The notes: generated by a model from the sequence alone, not told the origin. A DNA stretch of 64,000 bases from Streptomyces sp. TP-A0356 (GCF_001417775.1 NZ_BBZJ01000014.1:186001-250000); one strand, 5' to 3'; numbered from the stretch's first letter, positions 7,670 to 16,749 are shown. Program-made: numbers and translations.

Positions 7670-10465
7670 TCAGGGCTTGAGCACCAGCGTGTCCGTCGTG
7701 CTGCCGTCGACCGCGCCCTTCGAGAAGTGCCACGACAGCAGTTCGCCGTTGGCCCACTTGTCCGTCTGGTCGGTGTAGTGGGCGCTGTAGGCGTGACCCG
7801 AGGCGCCGGAGAGGTTGATCCACTTGGACTTGTCGAGGTCGTCCAGGTTGACCACCATCCGCATCGACGGCACCCAGACCGCGCCGTAGCCGCCGGCCGC
7901 GTTCCAGCCGGTGGCGTTCACGGTCGCCTCGCCGCCGTCGAGCTTCCAGGGGCCGCGGTTGAGCATGTACTGCAGTATGCCGGGGCCCCCGGTGCCCAGG
8001 GTCTGGTTCTTCAGGAACAGCCGGTGCAGCCGGCCCCAGCTCCAGGTGTCGATGTCCTTGCCGAGCTTGGCGGTCAGCTCCCAGCGCGCGTCCTTCAGGG
8101 CCCGGGCGAACAGCTCGTCGCGTGTCGTCGTGGCCTTGTCGGTGCGCGTCGCGGGCGTCTGCCACCAGTCGTTCTTCTGGTCGTCGATGATGTTGCGCAC
8201 GACCTCGAACCAGCGGTCGCCGCCGTCCGGCTGCGCCTGGTCCGTGTCGCGCTGACCGCACTCGCGCACCTTCTGGTTCGCGTCCGCGGGCCCGGTGGTG
8301 TCGGCCGGCTCGACCCACAGGCACTGGCCCTTGACCCGCAGCTCCTTGGGCAGCTTGTTGCCGAAGGCGAGCTTGAGGATGTTGCGCCAGACGGCGTTGA
8401 AGTACGCGGCCGCCGCCGAGTCGGCGTCCTGGGTGTAGTCCCAGCCCTCCAGCAGCTTCTGCGCCTGCCGGACGTTCTTGTCGGAGACGTCGATCTTCAG
8501 CAGCTTGGGCACCAGGAGCTTGGCGATCTCGCTGCTGTTGTCGAGCTGCATCTGCCGCATGTCGTCGGTCGAGACCTTGCCGCCACCCTTGATCTTCGAC
8601 TCGATCAGGTCGGCGATCCGCTGGCTGCGCGTGCCGTAACCCCAGTCCGTGGTGAGCGTGTAGGGGTACTTGCTCTTGTCGGTCACGGCCTGGTTGGCGG
8701 TGACGATGTAGCCGCGCTGCGGGTTGTACTCGTACGGCAGCGCGTCCTGTGGGATGTAGCGGCCGCTCCAGGCGTAGCTGGAGTCCCAGCCCGGCGCCGG
8801 CAGCGAGCCGTCCTGCTTCTTCGAGCGCTGCGGGATCCTGCCCGGCAGCTGGTAGCCGATGTTGCCCTGGGTGTCGGCGTAGACCAGGTTCTGCGAGGGC
8901 ACGTCGAAGGACCGGGACGCCTTGCGGAACTCGCTCCAGTTCGACGCCTTGTCGATCTGGAGGACGGCGTCCATGGAGGTGCCCGGGTCCAGCGCGGTCC
9001 AGCGCAGCGCGATCGCGTAGCCGTCGCCGCGGTCGGGGGCCACGGTGTCGACGGCGGCCTTCTTGCCGACCTTGACCAGCTCGTCGTCGCGGTCGGACAG
9101 CAGCGGGCCGTTGTTCGTCTCGCGGACGACGATCTGCTTGGACGCGCCTCCCGCGATCTTGATCGTCTCGGTGCGGGTGGTGAACGGCAGCACCTTGCCG
9201 TCGTACAGGTAGCCCTCGCCGGACAGCTTCTCCAGGTAGAGGTCGGTGACATCGACGCCCGAGTTGGTCATGCCCCAGGCGATGTGCTGGTTGTGGCCGA
9301 TGATCACGCCAGGCAAGCCCGCGAAGGTGTAGCCGGTGACGTCGTACTGGCACGTGCTGGAGAGCGTGGTGCAGTGCAGACCCATCTGGTACCAGACCGA
9401 GGGCAGCGTGGCCGACAGGTGCGGGTCGTTGGCCAGCAGCGGCTTGCCGGTGATGGTGTGGCTTCCGGCGACGACCCAGGAGTTGGAGCCGATGCCGTTG
9501 CCGTTCACGCCCACGGCCGTGGGCACGTTGTCCAGGACCTTGTAGAGACCCGCCAGCTGGCCCTGCAGGGCCGAGGACGAGGACGAGGAGGACGAGGAGG
9601 AGGAAGCCGAGGTCGAGGAGGAGGAAGCCGAGGTCGACGTCGAGGTCCCGGTGGCCGGCTGCGAGCCCGTGGCGCCGTTCTGCTCGAACGTCTTGGTGAG
9701 GGCGCTGTACTGGCCCTCCTGGATGATCGGCTTGTTGCGGCCGTAGGGATACTCCGGGTACAGGTCCGCGATCTGCTTGGGGCCCAGGCGGCTGGTCATC
9801 AGGGAGCGGTCGATCTCCTCCTGCATGTTGCCGCGCAGGTCCCAGGCCATCGCCTTGAGCCAGGAGATCGAGTCGACCGGGGTCCAGGCCTCGGGCCTGT
9901 AGTCGTTGGTGAGCCCCAGGGCCGCGTACTCCAGGGAGATGCTCTTGCCGTCCTTGCCCTTCAGATAGGCGTTGACTCCCTTGGCGTACGCCTGGAGGTA
10001 CTTCTTCGTGGAGGCCGACAGCGTGGTGTCGTACTCCTTCTGCGCCACCCGGTTCCAGCCGAGGGTTCGCAGGAACTCGTCGTTCTTGACCTGGCCATTA
10101 CCGAACATCTCGGACAGACGTCCGGACGTCATGTGCCGGCGCACATCCATCTCGTAGAACCGGTCCTGCGCCTGGACGTAGCCCTGCGCCATGAACAGGT
10201 CCGCGTTGGACGAGGCGTAGATCTGCGGGATCCCGTAGGCGTCACGTTTGACGTCGACGGGCCCCGACAGTCCGTCGAGGGTGATGGAGCCCTTGGTCTG
10301 CGGGAAGGAGGCACGCACGGTGCTGACGGACCAGTACCCGCCGTACCCGAAGCCTCCCACGAGGGCCACGACCAGGACGATTACGAGCAGACGGGCTCTG
10401 CGCCCCTTCTTCCTGCCGGACTTGCCGGGCTTCTGGCCGGAAGAGGCGGTGGTGTTGGGGGGCAT
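7670..10465 (-). CDS. Penicillin-acylase-family Ntn hydrolase, membrane-anchored
   Basis: A 931-residue N-terminal-nucleophile amidohydrolase. After a basic tail (GKSGRKKGRRAR) there is one membrane segment at about 25-45. The alpha-chain region (VDVKRDAYGIPQIYA, AQGYVQAQDRFYEMDV) follows, then a Ser-rich linker, then the autoprocessing site G-S-N-S-W with the nucleophile at Ser327. The beta chain has LLANDPHLSATLPSVWY and RGYIVTANQAV. Relatives cleave penicillins, acyl-homoserine lactones or lipopeptide acyl chains; the substrate here cannot be told. ATG 10465 (MPPNTTASS) is chosen over an upstream in-frame start that adds Arg/Ala-rich sequence. The linker contains eleven consecutive serines. 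Confidence 0.88.
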   Translation of the reverse strand: MPPNTTASSGQKPGKSGRKKGRRARLLVIVLVVALVGGFGYGGYWSVSTVRASFPQTKGSITLDGLSGPVDVKRDAYGIPQIYASSNADLFMAQGYVQAQDRFYEMDVRRHMTSGRLSEMFGNGQVKNDEFLRTLGWNRVAQKEYDTTLSASTKKYLQAYAKGVNAYLKGKDGKSISLEYAALGLTNDYRPEAWTPVDSISWLKAMAWDLRGNMQEEIDRSLMTSRLGPKQIADLYPEYPYGRNKPIIQEGQYSALTKTFEQNGATGSQPATGTSTSTSASSSSTSASSSSSSSSSSSALQGQLAGLYKVLDNVPTAVGVNGNGIGSNSWVVAGSHTITGKPLLANDPHLSATLPSVWYQMGLHCTTLSSTCQYDVTGYTFAGLPGVIIGHNQHIAWGMTNSGVDVTDLYLEKLSGEGYLYDGKVLPFTTRTETIKIAGGASKQIVVRETNNGPLLSDRDDELVKVGKKAAVDTVAPDRGDGYAIALRWTALDPGTSMDAVLQIDKASNWSEFRKASRSFDVPSQNLVYADTQGNIGYQLPGRIPQRSKKQDGSLPAPGWDSSYAWSGRYIPQDALPYEYNPQRGYIVTANQAVTDKSKYPYTLTTDWGYGTRSQRIADLIESKIKGGGKVSTDDMRQMQLDNSSEIAKLLVPKLLKIDVSDKNVRQAQKLLEGWDYTQDADSAAAAYFNAVWRNILKLAFGNKLPKELRVKGQCLWVEPADTTGPADANQKVRECGQRDTDQAQPDGGDRWFEVVRNIIDDQKNDWWQTPATRTDKATTTRDELFARALKDARWELTAKLGKDIDTWSWGRLHRLFLKNQTLGTGGPGILQYMLNRGPWKLDGGEATVNATGWNAAGGYGAVWVPSMRMVVNLDDLDKSKWINLSGASGHAYSAHYTDQTDKWANGELLSWHFSKGAVDGSTTDTLVLKP

Positions 10466-10743
10466 CGCTGTCCTTGCTGTCCTAACACGAGCGGCAGGGC
10501 GGGCTGTGCTTTCTACTGAGCGCTGGAGCAACCATAGGCGCAGGGCCAACCCCGCCTTGACGCGGAGTCGGGAACCGGCCCGGACCGGAGTTCGATCATG
10601 CGCCCCGAAGCGTCAAGAAACCGTCAAGACTTAGGTAAGGTAACGAAGTACCTGCACTGAAGTCCGCGGCAGCACCGGGCTTCATGTGCTCGGATCGAGG
10701 TGTCCGCGTCGCGGCGCCCGGATTGGCGAGAAGGGAACGGCCG

Positions 10744-12249
10744 CTGACTGTCCACCACCTCAACCAGCTCCTGCTCGCCTGCTCGATCGTCCTGCTCATC
10801 GCCGTGGCAGCGGTCCGGATCTCGTCGCGCAGCGGGCTCCCCAGCCTGCTCGTCTACCTGGGCATAGGCATCGCGATGGGCCAGGACGGGGTCGGCGGCA
10901 TCCACTTCAACAACGCCGAGCTCACCCAGGTCATCGGCTACGCGGCCCTGGTCGTGATCCTTGCCGAGGGCGGTCTCAGCACGAAGTGGAAGGACATCAA
11001 GCCGACCCTGCCGGCGGCCTCCTCCATGGCGCTCGTCGGCGTCGCGGTGAGCGTCGGCGTGACGGCCGCGGGCGCCCACTACCTGAGCGGTCTCCCGTGG
11101 CGGCAGTCGCTCATCATCGGAGCGGTGGTGTCCTCGACCGACGCGGCGGCCGTCTTCTCGGTGCTGCGCAAGGTCCCGCTCCCCCCGCGCGTGACGGGCA
11201 TGCTGGAGGCCGAGTCCGGCTTCAACGACGCCCCGGTGGTCATCCTCGTCGTCGCCTTCTCCACGGCCGGCCCGGTGGAGCACTGGTACACGCTGCTGGG
11301 CGTGATCCTGCTGGAGCTGGCCATCGGGGCCGCCATCGGCCTCGCGGTGGGCTGGCTCGGCTCCTGGGGTCTCAGGCACGTGGCGCTGCCCGCCTCCGGC
11401 CTCTACCCGATCGCCGTCATGGCCATCGCGGTGACGGCGTACGCGGCCGGCGCGCTGGCCCACGGCAGCGGCTTCCTCGCCGTGTATCTCGCCTCGATGA
11501 TGCTGGGCAACGCCAAGCTGCCCCACTGGCCCGCCACCCGCGGTTTCGCCGAGGGCCTCGGCTGGATCGCCCAGATCGGCATGTTCGTCCTGCTCGGTCT
11601 GCTGGTCACCCCGCACGAACTGGGCGGCGACGTGCTGCCCGCCCTCGTCATCGGCCTGGTGCTGACCATGGTGGCGCGGCCCCTGAGCGTGCTGGTGAGC
11701 CTGGCGCCGTTCCGGCTGCCGTGGCAGGAGCAGGTGCTCCTGTCCTGGGCCGGGCTGCGCGGCGCGGTGCCCATCATCCTGGCGACGATCCCCATGGTGA
11801 ACGGCGTCGCCGGCAGCCGGCGGATCTTCAACATCGTCTTCGTCCTCGTCGTCGTCTACACCCTGGTCCAGGGGCCGACGCTGCCGTGGCTGGCCCGCAC
11901 CCTGCGCCTGGACAAGGGAATGGGAGCCGCCGACCTCGGGATCGAGTCGGCGCCCCTGGAGCGGCTGCGCGGACATCTGCTGTCCGTCGCGATCCCCGAG
12001 GGGTCGCGGATGCACGGCGTCGAGGTCAACGAGCTGCGGCTGCCGGCCGGGGCCGGGGTCACGCTCGTGGTCCGGGAGGGCAAGTCGTTCGTGCCGCTGC
12101 CGACGACGGTGCTACGGCACGGGGACGAGCTCCTCGTGGTCGCCACGGACCAGGTCCGCGACGCGGCGGAGAAGCGGCTGCGGGCCGTCGGGCAGGGCGG
12201 CAAGCTGGCCGGGTGGCTGGGAACGGGCAACGGGACGCCGAGCCGCTGA
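10744..12249 (+). CDS. CPA1-type potassium/proton antiporter with TrkA-C domain
   Basis: About 501 residues. A dozen or so hydrophobic segments occupy residues 5-400, including the ion-binding SSTDAAAVFSVL and GFNDAPVVI stretches typical of NhaP2-type exchangers and LSWAGLRGAVPIILAT. A C-terminal RCK_C/TrkA-C domain (about 415-485, LLSVAIPEGSRMHGVEV) probably binds a nucleotide or ion. Homologues, as I remember them, begin MTVHHLNQLLLACS. Here the matching first codon is CTG 10744 with GAGAAGGGA 7 nt upstream. Alternatives are TTG 10723 and ATG 10684, both with weaker ribosome sites. It is divergent from the acylase gene. Confidence 0.85.
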   Translation: MTVHHLNQLLLACSIVLLIAVAAVRISSRSGLPSLLVYLGIGIAMGQDGVGGIHFNNAELTQVIGYAALVVILAEGGLSTKWKDIKPTLPAASSMALVGVAVSVGVTAAGAHYLSGLPWRQSLIIGAVVSSTDAAAVFSVLRKVPLPPRVTGMLEAESGFNDAPVVILVVAFSTAGPVEHWYTLLGVILLELAIGAAIGLAVGWLGSWGLRHVALPASGLYPIAVMAIAVTAYAAGALAHGSGFLAVYLASMMLGNAKLPHWPATRGFAEGLGWIAQIGMFVLLGLLVTPHELGGDVLPALVIGLVLTMVARPLSVLVSLAPFRLPWQEQVLLSWAGLRGAVPIILATIPMVNGVAGSRRIFNIVFVLVVVYTLVQGPTLPWLARTLRLDKGMGAADLGIESAPLERLRGHLLSVAIPEGSRMHGVEVNELRLPAGAGVTLVVREGKSFVPLPTTVLRHGDELLVVATDQVRDAAEKRLRAVGQGGKLAGWLGTGNGTPSR

Positions 12250-12646
12250 GAGCACCCGCGCCCGGCCCGGCCCGGCGGGTGCGGGCATCCGGCGTCGGGC
12301 TTCCGGCATCGGGCTTCCGGCATCGAGGATCCGGCATCCGGCATCCGGCATCCGGCATCGACGGTCGTTACCGGCACGTTTCGTCCGGTTCACACCTCTG
12401 GTAATCACAGGTGAAGGACCCCATGGTGCCCCTTTTCACAGGTGTCTCAGTCCTTCACCTCTGTACAATCAAGGCACCCCCTGATCGAACCAACTCTGCC
12501 TGACGCAGAGCTGGCGCGACCGTATGGCGGCCGCGACGCCCTCCGCACGAGGCGCCGGCATCTACCGCAGTCCGCGCAAGAGGACAGCTCTCGGCGCCCG
12601 AGCCCGATGACGGGCCGCGCTACCAGGCGGCAGAAAGGCACGGGCC
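12250..12646. repeat. 397-bp spacer with heptamer repeats and inverted octamers
   Basis: There is no gene here. Positions 12282-12362 are a run of the degenerate heptamer GGCATCC/GGCATCG (for example four near-consecutive copies at about 12331-12360). Further on, the octamers CACCTCTG (12393-12400, 12456-12463) and CACAGGTG (12406-12413, 12437-12444) form two inverted pairs, and an 11-bp inverted repeat spans 12409-12460. The second group is close enough to the MFS gene to be an operator region. A TACAAT at 12464-12469 could be a -10 box. Confidence 0.7.
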
Positions 12647-13918
12647 GTGGCGTCCACGGTCACCTCGAAGTCGTCCCGTCCGGGCTACGGCCAGCTGCTG
12701 CGCACCCGCGGCGCCTGGACGTTCCTGCTCCCCGGCTTCGCGGCGCGTCAGCCCTTCGCGATGCTCACCCTCTCCATCGTGCTGCTCGTGCAGCACACGA
12801 CCGGTTCGTACGGGGCCGCGGGCGCCGTCGCGGCGGTCACCGGTGTCTCCATGGCGCTGTTCGCGCCCTACAGCGGCCGTCTCGCCGACCGCCACGGCCA
12901 GCGGGCGGTACTGCTCCCCGGCGTCCTGGTGCACACCCTCGCCGGTGTCTGCCTGACCGCGCTCGCGCTGGCCCACGCGCCCCTGTGGGCGCTGTTCGCG
13001 GCGGCCGTCCCGACCGGCGCCTCGGTGCCGCAGGTCGGTCCCATGGTGCGCGCCCGCTGGGGCGTGAAGCTCCAGGACTCGCCCCTGATGACGACGGCGG
13101 CGGCCTTCGAGTCCGTCACCGACGAGCTCACCTTCGTGCTCGGCCCGCTGCTGGCGACGGCCCTGTGCACCGCCGTGGACCCGGCCGCGGGCCTGCTGAC
13201 GGAGGCGACGCTGACGCTGGTCGGCGGAGTGCTGTTCGCGGCCCGGAAGAGTTCCCAGCCGCCTGTCGCCGGCGCGACGCACACGCGCGTGGAGCACGCT
13301 TCCGCACTGCGCGTCCCCGGGGTGCGGGTTCTGGTCGTGACCTTCCTGGGCATCGGCTCCGTCTTCGGCGGCATGCAGGTCTCCCTCGCCGCCTTCAGCC
13401 AGTCGATCGGCGAGCCCGGTCTGAACGGCGTTCTGTACGGCGTCTTCGCCGCCGGCAACATGCTGTCCGGCATCGTGTGCGGCGCCGTCGCCTGGAAGGC
13501 GGCCCCGCAGCGCCGCCTCGTCATCGGCTACGCGGCCCTCGCGCTGGCCGCCTCCGGCCTGTGGACCGCGCACTCCGTGGTCGTCCTGGCCGCCCTCGGC
13601 CTCCTGGTGGGCATGTGCATCGCGCCCGCGCTGATCACCGGCTACACGCTGGTCGAGGCCCTGGTCCCGGCCGGGGCCCGCACCGAGGCCTTCACCTGGC
13701 TGACCGGCGCGGTCGCGCTCGGCCAGGCGGCCGCGGTCACGGTCGCCGGGCAGCTGGAGGACCGCCTGTGGAACGGCGCGGGTTTCCTGGTCCCGATGGC
13801 CGGTACGGTGCTGGCGCTGGTGACCCTGGTGTCGCTGCGTTCCGCGCTCGAGGCGAAGCCCCACAACCGCACGGTGGCACGTGGCGTCGGTCACCGCTCC
13901 CCCGTCGCGGTGGACTGA
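12647..13918 (+). CDS. MFS transporter
   Basis: A 423-residue major-facilitator protein with about 12 membrane segments. The first-loop signature is GRLADRHGQRAVLLPG (the motif A Gly/Asp/Arg pattern), and a second half begins around VPGVRVLVVTFLGIG. It starts at GTG 12647, with AGAAAGG upstream. Substrate unknown; the fold and small size suit drug or metabolite efflux. The upstream 400-bp leader with inverted octamers suggests regulation by a DNA-binding protein not identified here. Confidence 0.85.
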   Translation: MASTVTSKSSRPGYGQLLRTRGAWTFLLPGFAARQPFAMLTLSIVLLVQHTTGSYGAAGAVAAVTGVSMALFAPYSGRLADRHGQRAVLLPGVLVHTLAGVCLTALALAHAPLWALFAAAVPTGASVPQVGPMVRARWGVKLQDSPLMTTAAAFESVTDELTFVLGPLLATALCTAVDPAAGLLTEATLTLVGGVLFAARKSSQPPVAGATHTRVEHASALRVPGVRVLVVTFLGIGSVFGGMQVSLAAFSQSIGEPGLNGVLYGVFAAGNMLSGIVCGAVAWKAAPQRRLVIGYAALALAASGLWTAHSVVVLAALGLLVGMCIAPALITGYTLVEALVPAGARTEAFTWLTGAVALGQAAAVTVAGQLEDRLWNGAGFLVPMAGTVLALVTLVSLRSALEAKPHNRTVARGVGHRSPVAVD

Positions 13919-13948
13919 TCCCGGGGAATGCGTCACTATGGATCGTCG

Positions 13949-13975
13949 TTAGCACTCATCGAGTGAGAGTGCCAG
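13949..13975 (+). promoter_or_regulatory. CIRCE-like HrcA operator
   Basis: TTAGCACTC-N9-GAGTGCCAG. The left arm is identical to the CIRCE consensus TTAGCACTC, the spacer is the canonical 9 nt, and the right arm matches GAGTGCTAA at 7 of 9 positions. It overlaps the Shine-Dalgarno (AGGAGGA, 13974-13980) of the next gene. CIRCE is the binding site of the heat-shock repressor HrcA (established). Confidence 0.85.
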
Positions 13976-13986
13976 GAGGAAGACAA

Positions 13987-14298
13987 GTGCCGACCTACCA
14001 GTACCAGTGCACCGAGTGCGGCGAGGGCCTCGAGGCGGTGCAGAAGTTCACCGACGACGCGCTGACCGAGTGCCCCAACTGTGGTGGCCGCCTGAAGAAG
14101 GTGTTCTCCGCGGTCGGTATCGTCTTCAAGGGCTCCGGCTTCTACCGCAACGACAGCCGCGGCTCGTCGTCGAGCAGCAGCCCGGCGTCGTCGAAGGCGT
14201 CGAGCTCCTCGTCGTCGGACTCTTCCTCGTCCTCGGGGTCTTCCTCGTCGGACTCGGGCTCGTCCTCGACCAGCGCCAGCTCCACCTCCGCCGCATAG
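13987..14298 (+). CDS. FmdB-type zinc-ribbon protein, likely Ruc-like redox chaperone
   Basis: 103 residues. The N-terminal FmdB/zinc-ribbon domain has two Cys pairs (C8-TE-C11 and C29-PN-C32) and the conserved VGIVFKGSGFYRNDSRGS. A tail from about residue 57 is almost wholly Ser with Ala, Asp and Thr. In M. tuberculosis the homologous protein Rv0991c (Ruc) has the same ribbon-plus-disordered-tail layout, belongs to the HrcA regulon and acts as a redox-regulated chaperone. The CIRCE site directly upstream supports the same role. GTG 13987 has AGGAGGA at 6-nt spacing. The chaperone function is inferred from relatives. Confidence 0.85.
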   Translation: MPTYQYQCTECGEGLEAVQKFTDDALTECPNCGGRLKKVFSAVGIVFKGSGFYRNDSRGSSSSSSPASSKASSSSSSDSSSSSGSSSSDSGSSSTSASSTSAA

Positions 14299-14308
14299 GA
14301 CTTCTGCG

Positions 14309-14344
14309 CGAGGACCCCGCCGTCGTACGACGGCGGGGTCCTCG
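14309..14344. terminator. Perfect 36-bp palindromic terminator
   Basis: 18-bp arms CGAGGACCCCGCCGTCGT and its exact complement meet at 14326/14327, ten bases after the zinc-ribbon gene. This should isolate that gene from mtnP. Confidence 0.85.
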
Positions 14345-14374
14345 TGCTCTCCGGGGCCAGCTACTGTGCTCGCC

Positions 14375-15208
14375 ATGGAGAACGCAGAGATCGGTGTCAT
14401 CGGCGGCTCGGGCTTCTACTCCTTCCTCGACGACGTGACCGAGGTCCGGGTCGACACTCCCTACGGGGCGCCCAGCGACTCCCTCTACCTCGGCGAGATC
14501 GCCGACCGACGGGTCGCCTTCCTCCCCCGCCACGGCCGCGGCCACCATCTGCCGCCGCACCGCATCAACTACCGCGCCAACCTGTGGGCCCTGCGCTCCG
14601 TCGGCGTGCGGCAGGTGCTCGGGCCGTGCGCGGTGGGCGGGCTGCGCGCCCAGTACGGTCCCGGAACCCTGCTCGTGCCCGACCAGTTGGTGGACCGTAC
14701 GAAGGCCCGTACGCAGACGTACTTCGACGGGCTGCCGCTGCCCGACGGCACCGTGCCCAATGTCGTGCACGTCTCGCTCGCCGACCCGTACTGCCCCGTC
14801 GGCCGCAAGACCGCGCTGGAAGCGGCGCGCGGACGGGACTGGGAGCCGGTGGACGGCGGCACGCTGGTCGTCGTGGAGGGCCCGCGGTTCTCGACCCGCG
14901 CCGAATCGTTGTGGCACCAGGCGCAGGGCTGGTCCGTGGTCGGCATGACCGGCCACCCGGAGGCGGCGCTCGCTCGTGAACTGGAGCTCTGCTACACGTC
15001 GTTGACCCTGGTCACCGACCTCGACGCGGGGGCCGTGGCCGGTGAGGGGGTGTCGCACGACGAGGTGCTGAAGGTGTTCGCGGCGAACGTGGACCGGCTG
15101 CGGGGCGTGCTGTTCGACGCGGTGGCCGCGCTGCCGCCGAACGAGACGCGGGACTGCCTGTGCACGACCGCGCTGGGCGGGATGGATCCGGGATTCGAGA
15201 TGCCATGA
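14375..15208 (+). CDS. mtnP: S-methyl-5'-thioadenosine phosphorylase family protein
   Basis: A 277-residue member of the PNP/MTAP phosphorylase family. It starts with AEIGVIGGSGFYSF (phosphate loop) and contains LPRHGRGHHLPPHRINYRANLWAL, the MTAP-type phosphate and ribose contacts, VVEGPRFSTRAES and VVGMTGHPEAALARELELCY. It splits methylthioadenosine, a by-product of polyamine synthesis, into adenine and methylthioribose-1-phosphate. The ATG at 14375 has TACTGT 7 nt before it (14362-14367), which fits a leaderless transcript. Purine versus methylthioadenosine preference cannot be settled by eye. Confidence 0.88.
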   Translation: MENAEIGVIGGSGFYSFLDDVTEVRVDTPYGAPSDSLYLGEIADRRVAFLPRHGRGHHLPPHRINYRANLWALRSVGVRQVLGPCAVGGLRAQYGPGTLLVPDQLVDRTKARTQTYFDGLPLPDGTVPNVVHVSLADPYCPVGRKTALEAARGRDWEPVDGGTLVVVEGPRFSTRAESLWHQAQGWSVVGMTGHPEAALARELELCYTSLTLVTDLDAGAVAGEGVSHDEVLKVFAANVDRLRGVLFDAVAALPPNETRDCLCTTALGGMDPGFEMP

Positions 15209-15225
15209 CCGGGGGTGCCGGGGTG

Positions 15226-15344
15226 GGGCGTGCACGAGCGTGGGGGTGGGCGTGCACGAGCGTGGCGGTGGGCGTGCACGAGCGTGGGGGTGGGCGTGCA
15301 TGAGCGTGGCGGTGGGCGTGCATGAGCGTGGGGGTGGGCGTGCG
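15226..15344 (+). repeat. 22-bp tandem repeat, about 5.4 copies
   Basis: The unit GGGCGTGCACGAGCGTGGNGGT begins at 15226, 15248, 15270, 15292, 15314 and 15336 (partial). Copies alternate GGGGGT and GGCGGT ends, giving a 44-bp higher order. Copies 1-3 read TGCAC and 4-5 read TGCAT, so the array grew stepwise. It follows mtnP and has no coding potential on the + strand. Confidence 0.9.
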
Positions 15345-15468
15345 GAACGTCCCGTTCGGGTGAGCGAGTTGTCCACAACCGGTCGGTAGTCCACGGGCGT
15401 CGGCGGACTTGGCCGCGAAGCCTCATCGTGGATCGCGTCTCGATCTCGCGATGCAGGTGGTGGTCAGC

Positions 15469-16044
15469 ATGGCTCAGTTCTCCCCGTCCGTAGGCCCCTC
15501 GGCGTCCGTAGGCCCCTGGGCCTCGACCACGGATGTCGTGGTACGGGCGGACACACCTCCGACGTGTGCGGTGCCGCACTTCGCTCCCGTGCGGGTGCGC
15601 GGCGGTGGGCAGCGGCTGCGACGTCTCGTGCGCCACCGCAGGCGGGCCGTGGCCGTGGGCCTGGCGGTCACGGCCACCGCACTCGTCGCTGCGGGGCCGG
15701 GTGACTCCGAGGGGGCACGGGGGCATCCGGGAGCCGCCGCGCACCCGACGGCCGCGGCCGAGCCCGTGCGGCAGCGGAACCCGGCCGAGACGGTGGCGGC
15801 GCCGGTGAGGATCGCGGACGCGGCCACGGCCCGGCTGTTGCGGCCGGGCGACCGGGTCGACGTCATCGCGGCCGACGAGGGTGGCGCGGCCCAGGTGGTC
15901 GCCGCCGGGGCGCGGGTGACACGGGTGCTGGAGGCCGACCCGGCTCAGACCGGCGCGCTGGTCGTGCTCTCCGTGCCGCGCACGACGGCCGCACGCCTGG
16001 CCGGTGCCGGCGCGACCTCACGGCTGGCGGTGACGCTGTGCTGA
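15469..16044 (+). CDS. RcpC/CpaB-domain protein
   Basis: 191 residues. A Pro/Arg-rich N-terminus, one hydrophobic segment (AVAVGLAVTATALVAAG, about 61-77), then an RcpC-type beta domain at about 100-191 (PVRIADAATARLLRPGDRVDVIA ... GALVVLSVPRTTAARLAGA). The domain belongs to the CpaB/RcpC pilus-assembly family, but no other pilus gene is nearby. In Streptomyces such proteins commonly sit before mscL, as here, with unknown role. I use ATG 15469 because AGGTGG lies 8 nt upstream; ATG 15451 and GTG/ATG codons back to 15409 are possible. Confidence 0.7.
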   Translation: MAQFSPSVGPSASVGPWASTTDVVVRADTPPTCAVPHFAPVRVRGGGQRLRRLVRHRRRAVAVGLAVTATALVAAGPGDSEGARGHPGAAAHPTAAAEPVRQRNPAETVAAPVRIADAATARLLRPGDRVDVIAADEGGAAQVVAAGARVTRVLEADPAQTGALVVLSVPRTTAARLAGAGATSRLAVTLC

Positions 16045-16179
16045 GCAGGCCGGGGGAGCCGGCCGCCCGGGCACCGCGCCAACCTTTCACACCAAGGGAG
16101 TGGACAGCCGCGGCATGCCCTGACGTAGGTTGCGGAACTGTTCATTCCAAAGCTTGTGCAGTCGAAGAAGGGCCCATTG

Positions 16180-16650
16180 GTGAGCGAGAAGAAGGTGCCG
16201 AACGTCTGGCAGGGCTTCAAGGCCTTCCTGATGCGGGGAAACGTCGTAGATCTGGCGGTCGCGGTGGTCATCGGCGCCGCCTTCACCAACATAGTCAGCT
16301 CCGTGGTGAAGGGGGTCATAAGCCCGGTGGTGGGTGCGCTCGGCACCAAGAGCCTGGACAGCTACAGCTCGTGCCTGAAGGCACCCTGCACGGGCACCGG
16401 GGACAGCGCGACAGGCGTCCGGATCCTGTGGGGCTCGGTCCTCGGCGCCACGCTCAACTTCGTGATCACGGCGGCCGTCGTGTACTTCCTGATGGTCCTG
16501 CCCATGTCCAGGTTCCTGGCACGGCAGGAGGCACGCCGCAAGGCGAGGGAGGGCACGCAGGAGGTGGTGGAGGTCACCGAGCTGCAGGTGCTCAAGGAGA
16601 TCCGCGACGCCCTCCTCGCCCAGCGCGGCGCGGGCCGGAGCGAGTCCTGA
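16180..16650 (+). CDS. mscL: Large-conductance mechanosensitive channel
   Basis: A 156-residue MscL. N-terminal helix [31 protein letters not shown] (S1/TM1 with the hydrophobic gate), a periplasmic loop containing two cysteines (SSCLKAPC), TM2 at [21 protein letters not shown] and the cytoplasmic helix [17 protein letters not shown]. The homopentamer opens under membrane tension on hypo-osmotic shock. GTG 16180 is chosen, with GAAGAAGGG 7 nt upstream; an earlier GTG at 16156 is in frame. The paired loop cysteines are unusual compared with well-studied MscL proteins and could form a disulphide. Confidence 0.93.
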   Translation: MSEKKVPNVWQGFKAFLMRGNVVDLAVAVVIGAAFTNIVSSVVKGVISPVVGALGTKSLDSYSSCLKAPCTGTGDSATGVRILWGSVLGATLNFVITAAVVYFLMVLPMSRFLARQEARRKAREGTQEVVEVTELQVLKEIRDALLAQRGAGRSES

Positions 16651-16749
16651 CCGCGGGCCGGAGCGAGTCGTGACCCACCGCCGGCGCTACGGCGCTCGAC
16701 GTGGGCGGACGCTACCGCCGGGGACGGTCACAGCGGGCGTCGGGGACCG

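Noticed and set aside
7586..10519. A 977-codon plus-strand frame opposite the acylase gene
   Set aside because: It has Arg/Val/Gly/Leu-rich content with no domain. The minus strand encodes a full Ntn hydrolase with correct motifs.
15226..15344. Possible CRISPR array
   Set aside because: The 22-bp units are contiguous with no spacers and there are no cas genes in the window, so it is a simple tandem repeat. The other arrays fail the same test.
15012..15394. His/Ala/Arg/Pro repeat protein on the minus strand over the 22-bp array
   Set aside because: It is a translation artefact of the tandem repeat, with no ribosome site and sequence overlapping the mtnP 3' end.
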